Shown here: positions 1 through 49,900 of the stretch, piece by piece
Layout of the letters: the number at the start of each line of letters is the position of its first letter
Numbering within the stretch: position 1 is the first letter of the stretch
Origin: Alviniconcha marisindica
Lineage: Eukaryota > Mollusca > Gastropoda > Provannidae
Reading direction: 5' to 3'
Assembly (NCBI GenBank): GCA_018857735.1
Contig: JABMCL010002167.1
Span: 708,501-772,500 of the forward strand
DNA: 64,000 bases
Position numbers and translations under genes: made by a program
The notes under the pieces: model-generated
What the model was told of the DNA's origin: nothing
Database searches by the model: none
The model's input: only the letters and a program-made list of their open reading frames with translations

Positions 1-522
1 ATCTCCTCAAATTGAATTTTTTTTTATCTTAAAAAAATTCAAGCAAGTATAATAGCTGCAATCCAAGGGCCACTTTAATTCTGTTTCAAGAATTTAAAAT
101 GTTAAGTAATAAAAGCAATGAGTCAGCAAAAAACAACAAAAACAGCCTACAAAAATAAAAATAACATGGAAAGGGGGAGGTGAGAAGGGGGAGGGAGGGA
201 GGGAGAGAATTCCGTTCAACGCGACGCGCACAATGAGTTAGCAGCTCACCAGCAAAGTAAAAAGAGATCACCCCACCAAAGGAATTGCTCCAGTCATCCA
301 AACTCTACTGTTAATGCACTGAGGCCCTGTTTCCAGTGATAATGTACGAGAAAACGATAAAAGTTTGTTACTTGATACGTAATGAACGGTCAACTGCCAC
401 GGTCATTTCAATGGGAAATGATAGAAGTGGTTGATGACACAATCATGTAATGAAAGGAAAAACAACAAAAAACCGAGGCACAGTCTCAAAATCATGAACA
501 ACTATTTTTCTGTCAAAACTGA
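1..522. other. Unassigned 3' flank
   Basis: AT-rich sequence with a short purine-rich tract (about 174-208). I see no gene, RNA or mobile element here. Confidence 0.5.
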
Positions 523-1565
523 TGATTGTCAAGTCAGCTTGGTCAGACTGAGGATGTCAAGTCAGCTTAGTCAGACTGAGGATGTCAAATCCGCTTGGTC
601 AGACTGAGGATGTCAAGTCAGCTTGGTCAGACTGAAGCTTGGTCAGACTGAGGATGTCAAGTCAGCTTGGTCAGACTGAGGATGTCAAGTCAGCTTGGTC
701 AGACTGAAGCTTGGTCAGACTGAGGATGTCAAGTCAGCTTGGTCAGACTGAAGCTTGGTCAGACTGAGGATGTCAAGTCAGCTTGGTCAGACTGAGGATG
801 TCAAGTCAGCTTGGTCAGACTGAGGATGTCAGGTCAGCTTAGTCAGACTGAGGATGTCAAGTCAGCTTGGTCAGACTGAGGATGTCAAGTCAGCTTGGTC
901 AGACTGAGGATGTCAGGTCAGCTTAGTCAGACTGAAGCTTGGTCAGACTGAGGATGTCAAGTCAGCTTAGTCAGACTGAAGCTTAGTCAGACTGAGGATG
1001 TCAGGTCAGCTTAGTCAGACTGAAGCTTAGTCAGACTGAGGATGTCAAGTCAGCTTAGTCAGACTGAAGCTTAGTCAGACTGAGGATGTCAGGTCAGCTT
1101 AGTCAGACTGAAGCTTAGTCAGACTGAGGATGTCAGGTCAGCTTAGTCAGACTGAAGCTTAGTCAGACTGAGGATGTCAGGTCAGCTTAGTCAGACTGAA
1201 GCTTAGTCAGACTGAGGATGTCAAGTCAGCTTAGTCAGACTGAAGCTTGTCAGACTGAGGATGTCAAGTCAGCTTAGTCAGACTGAAGCTTGGTCAGACT
1301 GAGGATGTCAAGTCAGCTTAGTCAGACTGAAGCTTAGGGCAGACTGAGGATGTCAAGTCAGCTTAGTCAGACTGAAGCTTAGTCAGACTGAGGATGTCAC
1401 GTCAGCTTAGTCAGACTGAAGCTTAGTCAGACTGAGGATGTCAAGTCAGCTTAGTCAGACTGAAGCTTAGTCAGACTGAGGATGTCAAGTCAGCTTAGAC
1501 CGAGAATGTCAAGTCAGCGTAGTCAGACTGACAATGGTTAAGTCAGCTTTGCGGATTGTCAAGTC
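523..1565. repeat. 29/19-bp tandem array
   Basis: Units built on TCAGCTTGGTCAGACTGAGG alternate with a shorter AAGCTT-containing unit. There are about 40 copies, with GG/AG variants clustering in blocks, which suggests homogenisation within the array. It lies beyond the 3' end of CEP63. Confidence 0.9.
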
Positions 1566-3915
1566 AACTTTGTCAGGCCCAGCTTTATGTCACCAGCCAC
1601 AACAGCTGAAGGCTCCTGTGTCAAGCCTTTCATCTGCAACAGCATGTGCAGCCCACAGCCTTAAAGGCTCCTATGCCCAGTGTTATGTCATCAGCCGCAG
1701 CAGATGAAGGCTCCTGGGTCAAGCCTTTCATCTGCAACATCTGCAGCCCACGGCCTTTAAGGCTCTGAAGTCCAGTCAGAACAATCTCTAGCCGAACCAA
1801 GCCTCCCAAATTTTCAGTGTTTTTTTCCACACAGCCTGCACAGCCAAAAAGCTCTGGAATCAAGCCTTCCAGCCTTAGAGGCTCCTTTACGTCATCAGTC
1901 GCAACAGCTGGAGGCTCCGGAGTCGAGCCTTTCATCTGCAACAGCATATTCAGCCCACAGCTTTAAAGTCCAGTCAGAACAATCTCTAGCCGAACCAAGC
2001 CTTCCAAATTTTCAGTTTTTTTTTTTTTTTTCAAACAGAAGGCACAGCTTTGGAGTCGAGCCTTTCAATGTTTCATCTACAGCAGCATATTCAGTCCACA
2101 GCCACAAATCTCCTAAGCCCAGTCTCAAGCCGTCAGTCAGAACAGTTTCTAGCCGAGTCAAGCCTTTCAAAGTGTCAGTGTTTTTTCTCTCTCTCTCTCT
2201 CTCTCTCCCCACACAGCAGGCACAGCCAAAAAGCTCTGGAGTGAAGCCATTCATCTACACATGCCATCCTGCCTACAGCCATAAAGGCTCCTAACCCCAA
2301 CCGTAACTCACTCCGCCCCAGCACCCGGCTCAGAGTCAGGCACTGCGGAACAGTCTTGTCTGTCTGCGCCCGGCTCAGAGTCAGGCACTGCGGAACAGTC
2401 TTGTCTGTCTGCACCCGGCTCAGAGTCGGGCACAGAAGCTGGTTTCATCAAACTGGTTTTAGAAGCCGCGAACAACGCACACTTATGAAAGAACTACAAC
2501 TCACTACCTTCAGCTGTTCCCAGGTGCCACAATCACAGCGAATTTGGCTGAATTTCTCCTTATTTGACAAATTTCTTCTTATTTGACAAATTTCTTCTTA
2601 TTTGACAAATTTCTTCAGCATCATGAGCAAGCGCCGATGCTACACACTCAGGGAGGTTTCAGCTGAGGCGTTTGTTGATGAGAACAGTGACCTTGATCTG
2701 GATGCTGCCAGTTCTTTACCATAATCAAGCAAGCAAGTGTGCAAGACCGGTCAGCAAGATAGTGGGGAAACAACAGTTTTCAGACTCTCTTTGATGCTGA
2801 AAATACAGTGATAACACCTCAGGTATCCTTTCTTCGTCTTTCACTGACTGCTGAAAGATAGTGAATGAATGATATTTACTGAAAATCGAGCACAGTGTTG
2901 CCTGTTCATTGTTGATAATGTGTGCATATGTTGGTAGCACTACCTTGTGCAGAAGTGGAGATAGTGAGTTCCAAACACAGCGGCTGTGGTTTTTGAGCAG
3001 CAAGGCTAAAAATAAAATAAAAAAACAGGCAGCAGAGGCTGCACAAGCAGTAAAGCCTCCAGGGCTAAATTGTCAGTCATAAAGCCAAAGGCTCTAGCTG
3101 AGTTGAGCCTTTCACTGTCATAACAGCCAAAGGCTCTAGCTGTCTTTGAGCAGCAAGGCTAAAAAAAAACAGGCAGCAGAGGCTGCACAAGCAGTAAAGC
3201 TTCCAGGGCTGAAAGGGCTATATTGTCAGTCATAAAGCCAAAGGCTCTAGCTGAGTCGAGCCTTTCACTGTCATAACAGCCAAAGGCTCTAACTGAGTCG
3301 AGCATTTCACTGTCAAGTGTTTTTCTGCACAGCATGCACAGCCCATGGCCGAAAAGCTCCGAAGTCAAACCTTTCATCTAAAACAGCATATTCAGTCCAC
3401 AGCCATAAAATCTCCAAAGTCCAGCCTGAAGTCATCGATCACAACAGCCGAAGGCTCTAGCCGAGTCAAGCCTTTCACTTTCGGAGGCTTACTCACACAG
3501 CATATGTAGCCTACAGCCAAAAAAGCTCTGCAATCAAACCTTTCACTTTTGGATGCTTATTCACACAAAATAATTATGCAGCCTACAGCCAAAATGCTCT
3601 GCAGTCAAGCCTTTCAGTTTTGGATGCTTATTTACACAGCATATGCAGTCTACAGCCCAAAAGCTCTGCAGTCAAGCCTTTCACTTTGGGATGCTTATGC
3701 ACACAGCATATACAGCCTACATCCCAAAAGCTATGTCAAGCCTTTCACTTGTGGATGCTTAATCACAAAGCATATGCAGCCTGCCGCCCAAAAGCTTTGT
3801 CAAGCCTTTCACTTGTGGATGCTTATTCACAAAGCCAAAGCATATATGCAGCCTACAGCCTGAAAGCTCTTCAGTCAAACTTTTCTTCTAAACTGGAATA
3901 TCACATACAGCCATA
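1566..3915. repeat. Old, diverged tandem family of about 90-150-bp units
   Basis: The region repeatedly uses phrases such as GTCAAGCCTTTCACTT, GCATATGCAGCCTACAGCC and AAAGGCTCTAGC. Inside are a CT microsatellite (2187-2208), 2.5 copies of a 44-bp unit (2326-2432) and three copies of an 18-bp unit (about 2560-2613). The same phrases recur at 4800-4940 next to the last CEP63 exon, so the family may derive from its 3' flank. Confidence 0.65.
2623..2724 (+). other. Short isolated reading frame, possible transposase N-terminus
   Basis: A 33-codon frame encodes MSKRRCYTLREVSAEAFVDE then NSDLDLDAASSLP and a stop. A basic start followed by an acidic, Ser/Asp-rich stretch resembles the beginning of piggyBac-type transposases, but it is too short to be sure and may be chance. 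Confidence 0.2.
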
Positions 3916-4797
3916 AAAGCTTCTAAACACAGCTTGCAGTCCTAAGCACAGCTTGCAGTCCTAAGCACAGCCTGAAGTCCTAAGCTCAGCCTGAAGCCCT
4001 AAGCACAGCTTGAAGTCCTAAGCAGAGCTTTTAGTCCTAAGCACAGCTTGAAGCCCTAAGCACAGCCTGAAGTCCTAAGCACAGCCTGAAGCCCTAAGCA
4101 CAGCCTGAAGTCCTAAGCTCAGCCTGAAGCCCTAAGCACAGCTTGAAGTCCTAAGCAGAGCTTTTAGTCCTAAGCACAGCTTGAAGCCCTAAGCACAGCC
4201 TGAAGTCCTAAGCACAGCCTGAAGCCCTAAGCACAGCCTGAAGTCCTAAGCACAGCTTGAAGCCCTAAGCAGAGCCTGAAGCCCTAAGCTCAGCCTGAAG
4301 CCCTAAGCACAGCTTGAAGTCCTAAGCACAGCCTGAAGCCCTAAGCACAGCCTGAAGTCCTAAGCACAGCCTGAAGTCCTAAGCACAGCTTGAAGTCTTA
4401 AGCTCAGCCTGAAGCCCTAAGCACAGCCTGAAGTCCTAAGCACAGCTTGAAGTCCTAAGCACAGCCTGAAGTCCTAAGCACAGCCTGAAGCCCTAAGCAC
4501 AGCTTGAAGTCCTAAGCTCAGCCTGAAGCCCTAAGCACAGCTTGAAGTCCTAAGCACAGCCTGAAGTCCTAAGCACAGCCTGAAGCCCTAAGCACAGCCT
4601 GAAGCCCTAAGCACAGCTTGAAGCCCTAAGCACAGCCTGAAGCCCTAAGCAGAGCTTGAAGTCCTAAGCAGAGCCTGAAGTCCTAAGCAGAGCTTGAAGT
4701 CCTAAGCTCAGCCTGAAGCCCTAAGCACAGCTTGAAGTCCTAAGCACAGCCTGAAGTCCTAAGCACAGCCTGAAGTCCTAAGCACAGCCTGAAGTCG
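3916..4797. repeat. 19-bp tandem array
   Basis: There are about 45 units of CCTAAGCACAGCCTGAAGT with GTCC/GCCC, CACAG/CTCAG/CAGAG and CCTG/CTTG variants. Higher-order repetition is visible: 3970-4120 resembles 4100-4250. It lies immediately 3' of the CEP63 stop region. Confidence 0.95.
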
Positions 4798-4992
4798 TCA
4801 TCAGTCACAACAGCCAGAGTCTGTAGATGAGTCAAGCCTTTCACCTCCAGACGTTTTTCTACCCAACATGCACCGCCTTTACAGCCAAAAAGGCTTGGCA
4901 CTCAAGCCTTCATCGTTCCAAACAGCTGGAGGCTCTGCAGCCCAAGCCTCCAAGGCGTCTAGGGCCCACGGGGCTGAGCGGAGCCAGCATGC

Positions 4993-41911
<36,919 letters not shown>

Positions 41912-42031
41912 CAGCGTCCCTGACGGCAACCTGACAGCAAGCACCACAATAATAATGTCAAATCTAATCTAGGATATAAAAAAATCAGTCAGAGTGAAAA
42001 TCCATGCCTATTCATTAACAATAGCATTGGT

Positions 42032-42425
42032 TCAGTTCAAGATTGTTATAATACATCTGTGGGCTCTAAAAAGCCCACATACACTCCACTCTGTCTCTGA
42101 GATGTTTCCACAACATTGCCTTTTTTTCAAAGAGTTCCAAAGTTTGTCTGATTGATGATGGCCTTCCCTCATCCTTTTGAGAAAGATTGTTGAGTGCCTC
42201 CTCTTCCCATGCCTCTCTCCTCCAGGTGACCAATGGTGTGATGTCTTTGGCTTTATGGCCAAGTATTTTCTCAAGCTCCTCAACACTTAAGATCTTCGGA
42301 GACACAAGCCATTTGTGATACTGATAGTTGCTGTGCCTGCCAGTCTATCTGCTCAGTCATTTCCCTTCACTCCAGCATGTCCAGGGCAGTACACCCACAG
42401 TTGTCAAAGGTGGATGTCAAGCACC
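42032..42425 (-). mobile_element. Relic of a non-LTR retrotransposon RNase H domain
   Basis: On the minus strand the reading WVYCPGHAGVKGN resembles the RNase H motif of retroelements of the R1/I/Tad type, broken by a stop where a D/ADRLAG motif is expected. It is followed by an open stretch SPKILSVEELEKILGHKAKD through LELFEKKAMLWKHLRDRVEC and MWAF, which looks like the post-RNase H tail of such ORF2 proteins. It is a short, dead fragment upstream of CEP63 exon 1. Confidence 0.6.
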
Positions 42426-44819
42426 GACTCTGTATTCCATTAACATCAAATTCAGAAAAGTTGTACTTGCAGTATAGATTCATCCTGCTTGTTGCAATTT
42501 GCATTCAAGTGTAGCATAACAATATTACTACAACTGATCCACACTTACATATTTATTATGTCACAGAGCAGAGCCTGAAAGAGGCAGTGTGTCAAACTCA
42601 ATTTTTTTTGTCATCAATCAATGTGTTCTCTATTGCCATGTGTCAAAACAATGGAACGAGGCATGCTTTTGAGAACAATCATGTTGTTTCTGTTTCATTA
42701 GTATTACTATTTCCATTTTTTTTTTTTTTTGCAGAAGTTAACAGAACTTCGAAGAAGAAGAAAAAAAGGAGAAATTTTTCACATTAGTCTCAGTACTCGC
42801 TTAACCTTTTTGAAACCTTAGGTCCCTGCATCTGATGCTTGCTTGGCGTATTGCATACGCTCCACAGAGTAGGGTATTTTACTTACACAAAAACAGGAGA
42901 GAAGTGTTCACAAAAATGTGGTAAAGACCAAAACAGTGTTTCCAAAGAGGGTAGGTTCTGGTCAGAATGCACACACAGTGAAAGACTGAAACCCCTTCTT
43001 TTATTGTTTTAATTTTAAGAACAAGACCACCCTAAAAATTGAGTATTATATAACATTAACAAGTGCCCTTGGAGGGTCATTTGGGATTTATTTATAGACT
43101 CGGGAAAGGTTTCAGAAAAGAGGTCTAAAAAAGGAGGGATGGTTTCTCGTAAGAATGGTACTTTTAGCAGAGCTTACAGTTGACGGGATGTTAAAATCCA
43201 ATCACTAATCACTAACTATAGTTCCACACCAGTAAAACTAGGATTAACAACAGTAATTTGACTAAGTAAACTTGGAACCAGATTGTGTCCCACCTGTTTG
43301 CTTTCTGTAGTTCTGCCCACACTGATGATATTCTCTCCATGATTCATCCAAATAATGTGTCAGCCATGGATTCACTCATCATGCTGCACTGTGCAGGAGT
43401 CATTGAGCAAGTGGGTTCACTGGACACAAACCTCATATCTTACTGAGCTGCAAGTATAACAAAATACAAATAATAATAATAATATTAATAATAAAGAGGA
43501 TCTCTAGAGCACCCATCTCACATCTGCCGCACAAAGTGGGAGTGCAGGGCACTTTACAAAAGCACTAACCACACACACACAAACAGACCACCCCCCCCCC
43601 ACACACACACACACACATGTGCACACACACACACACACGTGAACACACACACACACACACAAACACGTCAGATGGGGGGGGGGACATGGCTGTGAGAAAA
43701 GAGTTTAGAAATAGTTACTGAACAGGTGCGTCTTGATGGCAGTTTTAAAAGAGAAGGAAGAATCAGAGTGGTGGAGTGTTTGACTTTGAGGCAAATGGGC
43801 TCTGATCAGAGGCTAGTGACATTGTCATTATCAGCATCTTATTTGTTGTCTCTGTTATTAAGTGTTAAGGCTCTGAAAGCAAAATGTTTGTTAAGAGTTC
43901 CATGTGAGGACTGAGGCCATGAGGGTTACTTTCGTCTGCATATTAAAAAACTTCATGACATGACAAACAGTCACTGCTAATTTTTCAAAGCAGCTGGTTT
44001 CCACTGGTCAGAGAAACTATGGCAACACAAATTATGACACCTATTTTTGAAAAACAATAACAACAAAAACAACTTGTCTAGTCTCCTTACTTTTTATTTT
44101 GAAATGCATAGGGTGATATTTGCTTATTGCGATATACATATTATATAACAAATTTAGTCACATATTTAAGTTATCAAATTCAATTAATGTAGATGATAAA
44201 CTCATATTTGAAGTAGTCTTGAAATTACACCAGAAATGAGAAATAAGACCATTTGAGGACAGAGACTTGTTCTTCATCAGGAATCAACCAGTCATTAACT
44301 ATTGTTTGGGGAGAAAGATTAGCCAAAAGATTCTGGGTGGGGTTGGGGACAGGCTTTGCTTTAATAATAATAGAGACCTTTGCTCTCTTGATTGACTCAT
44401 TGAGGTAGGAGGTACTTGGTCAATCTTGGATCATCTCTAAGAACAACAAGCATGTATACAAATTTACTGAAATACTTAAATCAAGGCGGATATGAACCGA
44501 ACAAGTTTCAATCTGGACAGTTCAGTTCAGATGACAGGGACATGAATCTTGCGCTTCTTCTTTTTTTCTTTTTCTTCTTCTTCTTTTTCTTCTTTTTTCC
44601 CTCTTATGTTATTTTTTTTTTCTTACAATTTACATCTTTTCCGGCTTGAGATCTACATCAGCAAACAGCATGTCAAGGAGTGGCAACACAATTGTCAAAT
44701 GCAGCCTGACATGGCGTTACAGATTGGCACATTCGGCAGCCAGCCAGTCTGGGAGTGGGAGACACGTTCATACCTGACTTGTCGACAGGCCATTGCCACT
44801 CATGCGCGAGAAATCAGGC
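42426..44819. other. Region between the two divergent genes, no gene recognised
   Basis: AT-rich DNA with a T-run (42716-42730), CA tracts (43570-43665), a G-run near 43675 and a TTC-rich tract (44560-44635). I see no supported coding frame. It is upstream of the CEP63 coding start and may be its first intron if the promoter lies near 45 kb. Confidence 0.5.
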
Positions 44820-45098
44820 CAGTTCATTCTCTCCCAATCCTGCCGTCAGAAGAGAAAACAGCAATTTTTTGGCGAACTAAATTTAAATACTGTGCACGTA
44901 TCGATAAACTGATACTGACTGGTGGGGGCTGTCTTCTTAAAAATCGTCGTTTTTCAAAGAAAAACGTTTGAATCCGCGCGTAGTCACTGTAAACAGCCCA
45001 ATCCAAACGTGTTTCCGCTTCCGTTGGCGTAATAGGCGATAACTCTCGCTGCAAGCGCATGACGATGAGGCAGTGCCTGTCACGTGATACAACACAAG
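44820..45098. promoter_or_regulatory. Probable shared (bidirectional) promoter
   Basis: The WDFY start codon at 45099 and the CEP63 first coding exon at 41.9 kb are divergent, and this is the only CpG-rich, repeat-poor stretch between them. It has an E-box CACGTG at 45081-45086 and no TATA box that I can see. The CEP63 transcription start and any 5' UTR exon are inferred to lie here, with no direct evidence. Confidence 0.4.
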
Positions 45099-45244
45099 AT
45101 GGCGGCTGAGATCAAGCCAAGTAGTAAACAAGGCGGAGCAAGAAAGCCCGTTCTTGTCAATAAAATAGAAGGATGTACAGACGTAATCAACATGGCGATT
45201 TTAGTGCCAAAAGTGGACGTAGTGATCAGCGTGAGCGATGACAA
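45099..45244 (+). CDS. WDFY2: WDFY exon 1
   Basis: This exon starts with an ATG in AAGATGGCGGCT and encodes [20 protein letters not shown] then [20 protein letters not shown] then VVISVSDD. The donor is GTAAGT. The human protein also begins MAAEI and has VNMAVIVPKEEGVISVSED, so the start is secure. It ends in phase 2. Confidence 0.95.
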
Positions 45245-45922
45245 GTAAGTGCTTTTCTGTGCTACCCAGTTCCCGTCTTTGTTTATTTCCGCTTGCCATA
45301 AACGCATCAGACAACACGCCTCCTCCGTCCTCTGTTGCTGGCTGGCAAATGTCGGGCAGACACTGACACTGACAGGCAATAAATCATGTGATGGATGATG
45401 TCAACACTAAAGAAATAGCTGCAGTGCCGGTGTCTCCCATTACCGTTTTTACCCCAAATCCCAGTAGCAACCCATGAAGTTTTAATTTTTGTGATACACT
45501 TGTCAAACTGAAAGTGCAGTTTTTGTGTTTGCCCTCCTTGCCCTCCCTACGCTAGTAACAATATTCTACGACCATTTTTGTGTGTTTTGTTTTGGTTAAG
45601 ACAGCCAAGTTGTTAATGTGGAACAATGAAACACCTCTTTCATCTAAAGTGGTGAAAAAATTGTTGTCAGTGACTCATGTTCAGGAGATCCTTTGTTCTC
45701 TCAGTACCTTGGCCAATAAATATAATACTGGTCTGTTACTTTTACACTTACAGTGTTAGTCTCAGTGTCTCAATTTCTGTCACCAGACAAAAAGTGAACG
45801 CCTTCAGCTGGATCCCATGCGGCTGACACAACCACCTTTTAATAAATGTTTTTGACACTTATAGTTATAACATAGTTACATACAGACCATTAAAAACAAC
45901 AACAAAAAAACAACATAATCAT

Positions 45923-45957
<35 letters not shown>

Positions 45958-46411
45958 ATTTTTTTCATTTTTTTTTCTTCATTTTTTTCATTTTTTCATT
46001 TTTTCTTTCAGTTTTTGTGTTTGCCCTCCTTGCCCTCCCTACGCTAGTAACAATATTCTACGACCATTTTTGTGTGTTTTGTTTTGGTTAAGACAGCCAA
46101 GTTGTTAATGTGGAACAATGAAACACCTATTTCATCTAAAGTGGTGAAAAAATTGTCAGTGACTCATGTTCAGGAGATCCTTTGTTCTCTCTGTACCTTG
46201 GCCAATAAATATAATACTGGTCTGTTACTTTTACACTTACAGTGTTAGTCTCAGTGTCTCAATTTCTGTCACCTGACAAAAAGTGAACGCCTTCAGCTGG
46301 ATCACATGCGGCTGACACAACCACCTTTTAATAAATGTTTTTGACACTTATAGTTATAACATAGTTACATACAGACCATTAAAAACAACAACAAAAAAAC
46401 AACATAATCAT

Positions 46412-46446
<35 letters not shown>

Positions 46447-46903
46447 ATTTTTTTCATTTTTTTTTCTTCATTTTTTTCATTTTTTCATTTTTTCTTTCAG
46501 TTTTTGTGTTTGCCCTCCTTGCCCTCCCTACGCTAGTAACAATATTCTACGACCATTTTTGTGTGTTTTGTTTTGGTTAAGACAGCCAAGTTGTTAATGT
46601 GGAACAATGAAACACCTCTTTCATCTAAAGTGGTGAAAAAATTGTTGTCAGTGACTCATGTTCAGGAGATCCTTTGTTCTCTCTGTACCTTGGCCAATAA
46701 ATATAATACTGGTCTGTTACTTTTACACTTACAGTGTTAGTCTCAGTGTCTCAATTTCTGTCACCTGACAAAAAGTGAACGCCTTCAGCTGGATCACATG
46801 CGGCTGACACAACCACCTTTTAATAAATGTTTTTGACACTTATAGTTATAACATAGTTACATACAGACCATTAAAAACAACAACAAAAAAACAACATAAT
46901 CAT

Positions 46904-46956
<53 letters not shown>

Positions 46957-49900
46957 CTAAGTGCCAAAAGGTGTGCATGAAAAGAGGACACAGTAGGTCA
47001 GAAAAAAAGTATGAAATAAAGTAAAAAGAAGTAGGTTTTTAGAATGTTTACTATATTGGTGATCATCACTTTAAAGTGGAAGATAACGACTTTATTAGTT
47101 TTTGAGAAAACGAGCTTTAAAAGATGAAAAGTGTATTATGTCGGATGTCAGGGATTGCGACACAAAAGTGCTACTGTATGGCTGGTAAATTATTATTTTT
47201 ATTCCCAACCACTTTAAACAGATTAAGGATGTCCTCATAAGTATTTTCAAATAAATTTATTGCAGCCTGACTTCTTATAAAAATATTGACATGTACTGTT
47301 TGTCGCAATACCTGACATCCGACATAATTAAATATTTTACCTTTTCTTTCTGACAACAAAAAACACAAAGTTTCATCCATTCTGCCATTCAGACATTCTA
47401 GCGTAGGTAACAGACACACTGGAAAGTCAGTTTTGAGGAATTTGTTTCTTTTCTTGACATAGCACAAAAAAACTACACAAAGTGTCGAACATCAGCATTA
47501 CAGCAAAGTATGACAATGTCATAAATGTGACTTGACAGTACAATAATTATTGAAGATTCTACATTTCTCTTCACCTACAAATGTAAAAACATATATTTAA
47601 ACACAGTGCTACATTCAACTTATGATTGTTGGCTTTGTTTTACTGCAGAATCATAAAATGTCGAACATCAGCTTGCGACAGTCATAAGACTTGACAGTAC
47701 AACATTAAACTTTCTCTTCAGCTATAAAAATACACATAATGTAGAAAAGTAGTATGTACTTAGATCCAGAGTACTGCATGCAACTTCCTTTTTGATAGGC
47801 ACACACATACAATTGGCTTGTAATTATAGCATTGTAACCCTGTTGAGCACTTCCGACTGGCTATCTCATACTTCAGTCAAAACAACAACATTTAACAGAA
47901 GTCTAAAACACCATACCACCTCCTACAGTATAAAAGAAACTGCACCTTGAATGTTTCAAGAGAAAGCACACCAAACAGCACAGCACTAAGAAAAACTCTT
48001 ACAAACAAACATGAAACAACATTGAATTTTGTGTATGTCACATCTCCAACTAGGTCAATCCAGCTGCTTGCCGGGGAAACCCTGACTGGCACAGCCCTAG
48101 CCCTAGCCATCATCAACACTACTTACTTGGGGGGCATGGCCTACTCCGAAGGTACTGATTTTGGAAGATGTGAACAAAAAGTCTCAAGGGTGGGCACAGC
48201 AGCCACATCCTCAGTGAGGTCATTCCAATCCTTGATTGCGTTGGGAAAAGAATTTCCTGTAGTCAGTATGACACTTGACAGGAGGGCACTGGGTATAACA
48301 GGGAATGGGAATGATGGGCTCCTGTGATACTGGGATAGTCACCTGTTATTCACTTGGTGTCAGTGGCTATGGAGCCATGGTGATGGTGGAAGTTATAAAA
48401 GTTCACCAGTCTTGCTTTCCTGCACCTATGTTGGAGATATGGTCAGCCAGTCAGCATGTTGTTGACACTGGATATCCTGCAGCATCTCTGTGGTGTCCAC
48501 CATGCTGCCTTTTGCTGTACAGACTCTAGGCGGTTGATCAGGTTGTTGTTTGGGTGCCAGATAGAGCTTGCATATTCCAGGACTGGTGTGACAACTGCCT
48601 TGTAGGCCTTGCCTTTTATTAAAGAGGTGCTGATCTTCAGGGTTCTTCCCAGAACCCAGGGTCCTGCTTGCTTTGTTGGTGATGTTGATGTGTCTCCCAG
48701 GTGGCGTCTGAGGTCAGTGTGACACCCAAGAAGTGAGTACTGTTGACTGACTTGAGCATCTGGCCATGCAGAGCATGGTAGTGTTTCCTCTTGCTTTTAG
48801 TAACACTTAGGATGTCACATCTGCCCCGGGTAGAAGCACATGTTCCATCTGCTTTCTCATTACCCATACAGAAATTGTTTAGATCATTTTGGAATATTGC
48901 TTGATCTTCAGCTGTGGAGATGGGGCACTGGCAGATGGTGTCATCTTCAAACAGTCTCAGTCTGGAGGTAGGCTGTTGTGGCAGCTAGGCCACTGATGTA
49001 TAGGACAAACAATTCTGGGCCAAGAACACTGCCTCAAGGCACCTCTGAGTCCCATGGGACAAAGTTCGACTTCATACCATCAACATGACAGCTTGTTGAT
49101 CTCTCAGGAAGCTCAGAATCCATGTGTTTGTTCTACCGGTGATCCCATAATGGGACAACTTGTGAAGCAGGCCTTGGAGAAGTCCAGCCCACAAGGTCTA
49201 CCAGTTTCCCTGCCTGAAAGTCATGTGCGAGTTCACTGATTTTAGTGATTAGGCCAAGGAGTTGGGTTTCACATTCATGAGCAATCACATCTGAAGCCAT
49301 GTTGTTCAGGAGCTATGATGATGTTGTCTTAGTGCATGATGCTACTGATGACAATATGCGAGGATCCTTGCACTAGTTGCAGACGACACTTGTGAAGGAA
49401 ATTGGTCAGAACTTTTTTGAATGGTAGCATTCTTAAAGACAGGTGTGATAAGTGTGGTTCTCCAATCTTCAGGTACAGTGCTGCTACTGAATGAGGAGTT
49501 GATGATCAAGGTCATACTCATAGCAGGGGCAATTTTGTCCTACTCCTGGTCATGTCAGCAGTTATTGGTCTGAAATAATAAGACAATAACAACCAACATG
49601 AGAAACATCAACAACAAAAATTCCTATCCACAAACATAATGTATCCATAAATACAATGAATAATTCAATAAATTAAAAGTATCAAACCTAAACTAAAACC
49701 AAACAAGCTTAAATAAAAAGTCTAGGAGTACTTACTAAATCATCAGTAAATGACTCTTAGTAGCCTTACAAAACTTAAACAAAAAGGTGTCAAATGTCAT
49801 CAGCACCAATTTTGGGGTAACCCTGACGTCCGACCGACTTAATCCTCGTAATTTTTAATATTTTTTTTATGTTATTACTGGCCGTCCCCGATTTCACAGG

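Noticed and set aside
523..4797. CRISPR-like regular repeats
   Set aside because: Units are contiguous tandem repeats without unique spacers, in eukaryotic DNA.
44824..45060. 78-codon minus-strand frame near the promoter
   Set aside because: No homology and no partner exon found; position suits a 5' UTR or promoter better than a coding exon, though a short upstream frame is possible.
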